The notes under the pieces were generated by a model, which saw nothing but the letters and a program-made list of their open reading frames with translations, made no database searches and had not been told where the DNA came from. From assembly GCA_030265145.1 (NCBI GenBank), contig JARBES010000126.1:1101039-1132628 (forward strand): 31,590 nt of DNA. Direction: 5' to 3'. Numbering within the stretch: the first letter of the stretch is position 1; each line of letters opens with the position of its first letter. Source of the stretch: Strongylocentrotus pallidus. Taxonomy: Eukaryota; Echinodermata; Echinoidea; Camarodonta; Strongylocentrotidae. Shown here one piece after another: positions 29,662 to 31,590 of this stretch. The position numbers and the translations under genes were made by a program.

Positions 29662-29760
29662 CATGGGCGTAAATCCTTACGTAATACCTATTGTTCAGGG
29701 GGGTGATCTATTCATTCATCCCCCTGAACAATAGGTATTACGTAAGGATTTACGCCCATG
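29662..29760. mobile_element. 99-bp foldback MITE, hAT-like
   Basis: Perfect 41-bp inverted arms (29662-29702 and 29720-29760) surround a 17-base loop. The ends read CATGGGCGTAAATCC. An 8-bp direct repeat, GTTACAAG, flanks it at 29654-29661 and 29761-29768. An 8-bp target duplication and CA...TG ends rich in GGGCG are usual for hAT elements. There is no room for a transposase. The perfectly matched arms suggest a young insertion or arm-to-arm correction. Confidence 0.85.
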
Positions 29761-29768
29761 GTTACAAG

Positions 29769-31226
29769 TCAAGGTCACAGTTCTCGGTTCACCGTAGAGG
29801 GTCGAAATTCTGCTCACTGGGGTGTCCCTTTGTTAGAAATATTTGAGCGAATCGCAAGCAAACTTGACCCCTTCTTCTGGTCTACGGAAATATTGTGAAC
29901 CTTCGTCGTTTAAATTGAAACGAGTTTAACAGTGTCAGTTCATTTGAAAATTGGAGGACTCTAGTTTAAATGGTAGGATAACTTTTGTGAATTCTTTGTT
30001 GAATGCGGTTCAGCACAGCACATGCTCACAAAAGAATTTGTTCATACAATACCTCCACATTACCTTTCTTCTCCTGGTGATGCTACAGCACGTCTGACAT
30101 TGCAACTCCTATTGTATGGTATTGTATTGTATGGTCTATTGTAAACAGGTGGTCAGCTCTGGTGAAGCTACATACCAATGTTTCTTGTTAGCTCACTAAT
30201 GATTGATAGAAGATGTCATAAGATGAATAAGATCTGGAGCATTTTATTAGGTTGGATCTTATTAGCATGTCTGATGAATTTTTTTTTTGGAACTATTCAA
30301 AAATCCATGACAAATATTGAGATGATTAAATAACAAAAAGTGAGTTGTATGCAGCCTTGCACATCACTAGGAATCAGCATTTATTTGAATGTCACCCGAC
30401 CCTCAAACTCATTTTAATACATCAGCGCCATCTGTTGATAGATGTAGGGTAATGTCCTTATCCATTGAACAACCATCATGTATCGTGAACACACATGCAC
30501 ACTGCATATCAATTATTAAACCTACTTCCGAAAAATTATTAAAGTCCGAATCACTTGGCATAAAATTTGTTCGAAGTTCCGAATTTCATAAATCGTGTTC
30601 GTAAATATATTTTGCCAAGCTTTGCATATCGTGCACAAAATGATTACGTGGACAAAGGCGTAACTGAGATCTTTATTTATTCATGTGTTAACTCTTATGT
30701 TCTTGAAGATAATGCATCACCGGTCATTGCCATGGTCGTATACTAGAACTATTTGTATAAGTATTGGATATCACGTGACATTGTCATGTGTAATGTTATG
30801 ATTGATTATAGTTTCATTACACAATGCCATACGTTTCCGTGAGTGTGCTGACCATATACAAGAATATAAATAATATAAGAATATAATAATGGGTAAGAGT
30901 CAGGGTTTAGACTGGAATAGAAGCCTTGTTTTTCAGGCACAAACCCTTGTAAGTCGCTGTGCGTAACAGTGTCTGCATTATGAGACTACATTAAGCTCTG
31001 TACTCGAGCCGCTATTCGACACATCCAGCAGCTACCATATTTAGGTTCTGCTCTAGGCTGTAGGAATTGTGGAAGATTGCCAAATTAGATTATTTGCTTG
31101 CAAAATAAGCAGCGCCTTCCTATGGAAATAGCAGTTGTTTAATGGTAATACACATACACCGCTGGGTAAAATGTTGACTTCTGATACAACATGCTCAGTG
31201 GTCATTAATGGTCTTAGTTGCAGCGG
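29769..31226. other. Sequence without a supported gene
   Basis: No gene is supported. A short open frame at 30389-30604 has no recognisable content. TATTGTATGG words near 30110-30135 form a small imperfect repeat. Confidence 0.45.
30423..30433 (-). promoter_or_regulatory. CTCF-like core word
   Basis: CAGCGCCATCT, the reverse complement of AGATGGCGCTG, resembles the core bound by CTCF in several animals. A single short match in 31 kb is weak evidence. Confidence 0.15.
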
Positions 31227-31284
31227 TAAAACTAGTAGTTGTAGTAGTAGTAGTAGTATTAGTAGTAGTTGTAGTAGTAGTAAT
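31227..31284. repeat. AGT trinucleotide repeat
   Basis: Imperfect AGT/GTA repeat with a few TTG and ATT interruptions, directly before the LINE fragment. Confidence 0.9.
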
Positions 31285-31590
31285 AACAATATTCGTATAC
31301 CAAGGCAAAGTGCCTGGTGGTATCCAAGAAGAGCAGTCCAAAATGTAACTTGAAACTGAAAGAACAGACTATTAAACAAGTCTCCTCATTTAACTACCTC
31401 GGCAGCATGATTACCGAGGATGCCAGATGTGAGACAGAGATCAAGAGAAGGATAGCTCTCGCTAAATCTGCATTCTCAAAGTTAGGCAAATTCTGACAAA
31501 TCAAACAATGAGTATGAGGACCAGAATAAGAGTATTGAATTGTTACATCTACCCAGTACTTATGTATGGTAGTGAAACATGGACTTTAGC
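31285..31590 (+). mobile_element. Degraded non-LTR retrotransposon (LINE), C-terminal reverse-transcriptase region
   Basis: One frame reads TKAKCLVVSKKSSPKCN and then FNYLGSMITEDARC, EIKRRIALAKSAFSKLG. After a shift it continues TNQTMSMRTRIRVLNCY, YPVLMYGSETWTLA. The YLGSxITED...EIKRRI...AF and VLxYGSETWTL blocks are characteristic of the end of the RT domain of several LINE clades. One base is missing near 31491, so the first frame hits TGA at 31494-31496. The element is 5'-truncated next to the AGT repeat and continues beyond the window. The clade cannot be fixed from this piece. Confidence 0.85.

Noticed and set aside
30423-30433. Insulator between this gene cluster and its neighbour
   Set aside because: Rests on a single short CTCF-like word; kept only as a very low-confidence site.

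Overview
The window looks like an intron-containing, AT-rich invertebrate genome. I favour a marine deuterostome, probably a sea urchin or other echinoderm. The reasons are GT-AG introns, very large ankyrin-repeat genes in tandem, CR1/L2-type LINE tails ending in ATT repeats, small foldback elements and many simple repeats. This rests on general knowledge, not on a search. A 100-base run of N marks an assembly gap of unknown true length.

Layout: a block of about 13 kb (about 470 to 13770) is repeated head-to-tail after the gap (about 14060 to 26000). Each block carries one plus-strand gene with the same four coding exons. They are a long ankyrin exon (to 5413 in copy 1, to 18226 in copy 2), a 68-bp exon, a 100-bp exon and a 918-bp terminal exon. 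The two short exons and the terminal exon have exactly the same lengths in both copies, all splice sites are present, and the frame stays open across every junction. The spliced product is about 1463 aa for copy 1 (from the ATG at 2108) and 1330 aa for copy 2 (from the ATG at 15320). Its order is: ankyrin array, acidic linker, KRR-flanked hydrophobic segment, Cys-rich ectodomain that looks like two Ig-like domains, Thr/Pro stalk, and C-terminal hydrophobic tail of GPI-signal type. A large ankyrin array joined to an apparently extracellular, lipid-anchored ectodomain is unusual and is the main point of interest.

The ankyrin arrays are built from 97-aa (291-bp) units of three ankyrin repeats, about nine in copy 1 and seven in copy 2. 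Copy 2 has an intact N-terminus. Copy 1 has a stop codon and a frame change in the matching N-terminal segment and must begin further in, splice around the lesion, or be decaying.

Downstream of each gene lies a set of diverged tandem units of about 1.45 kb (10341-13770 and about 22970-25990). Since the duplication, copy 1 has gained a 638-bp Tc1/mariner-like long-TIR element in its last intron, with an empty site in copy 2, and copy 2 has gained a CR1/L2-type LINE 3' fragment. The last 5.6 kb (26000-31590) has no gene I can support. It holds purine-rich simple repeats, a 99-bp perfect foldback element with an 8-bp target duplication, an AGT repeat, and the start of a degraded LINE that runs off the window.
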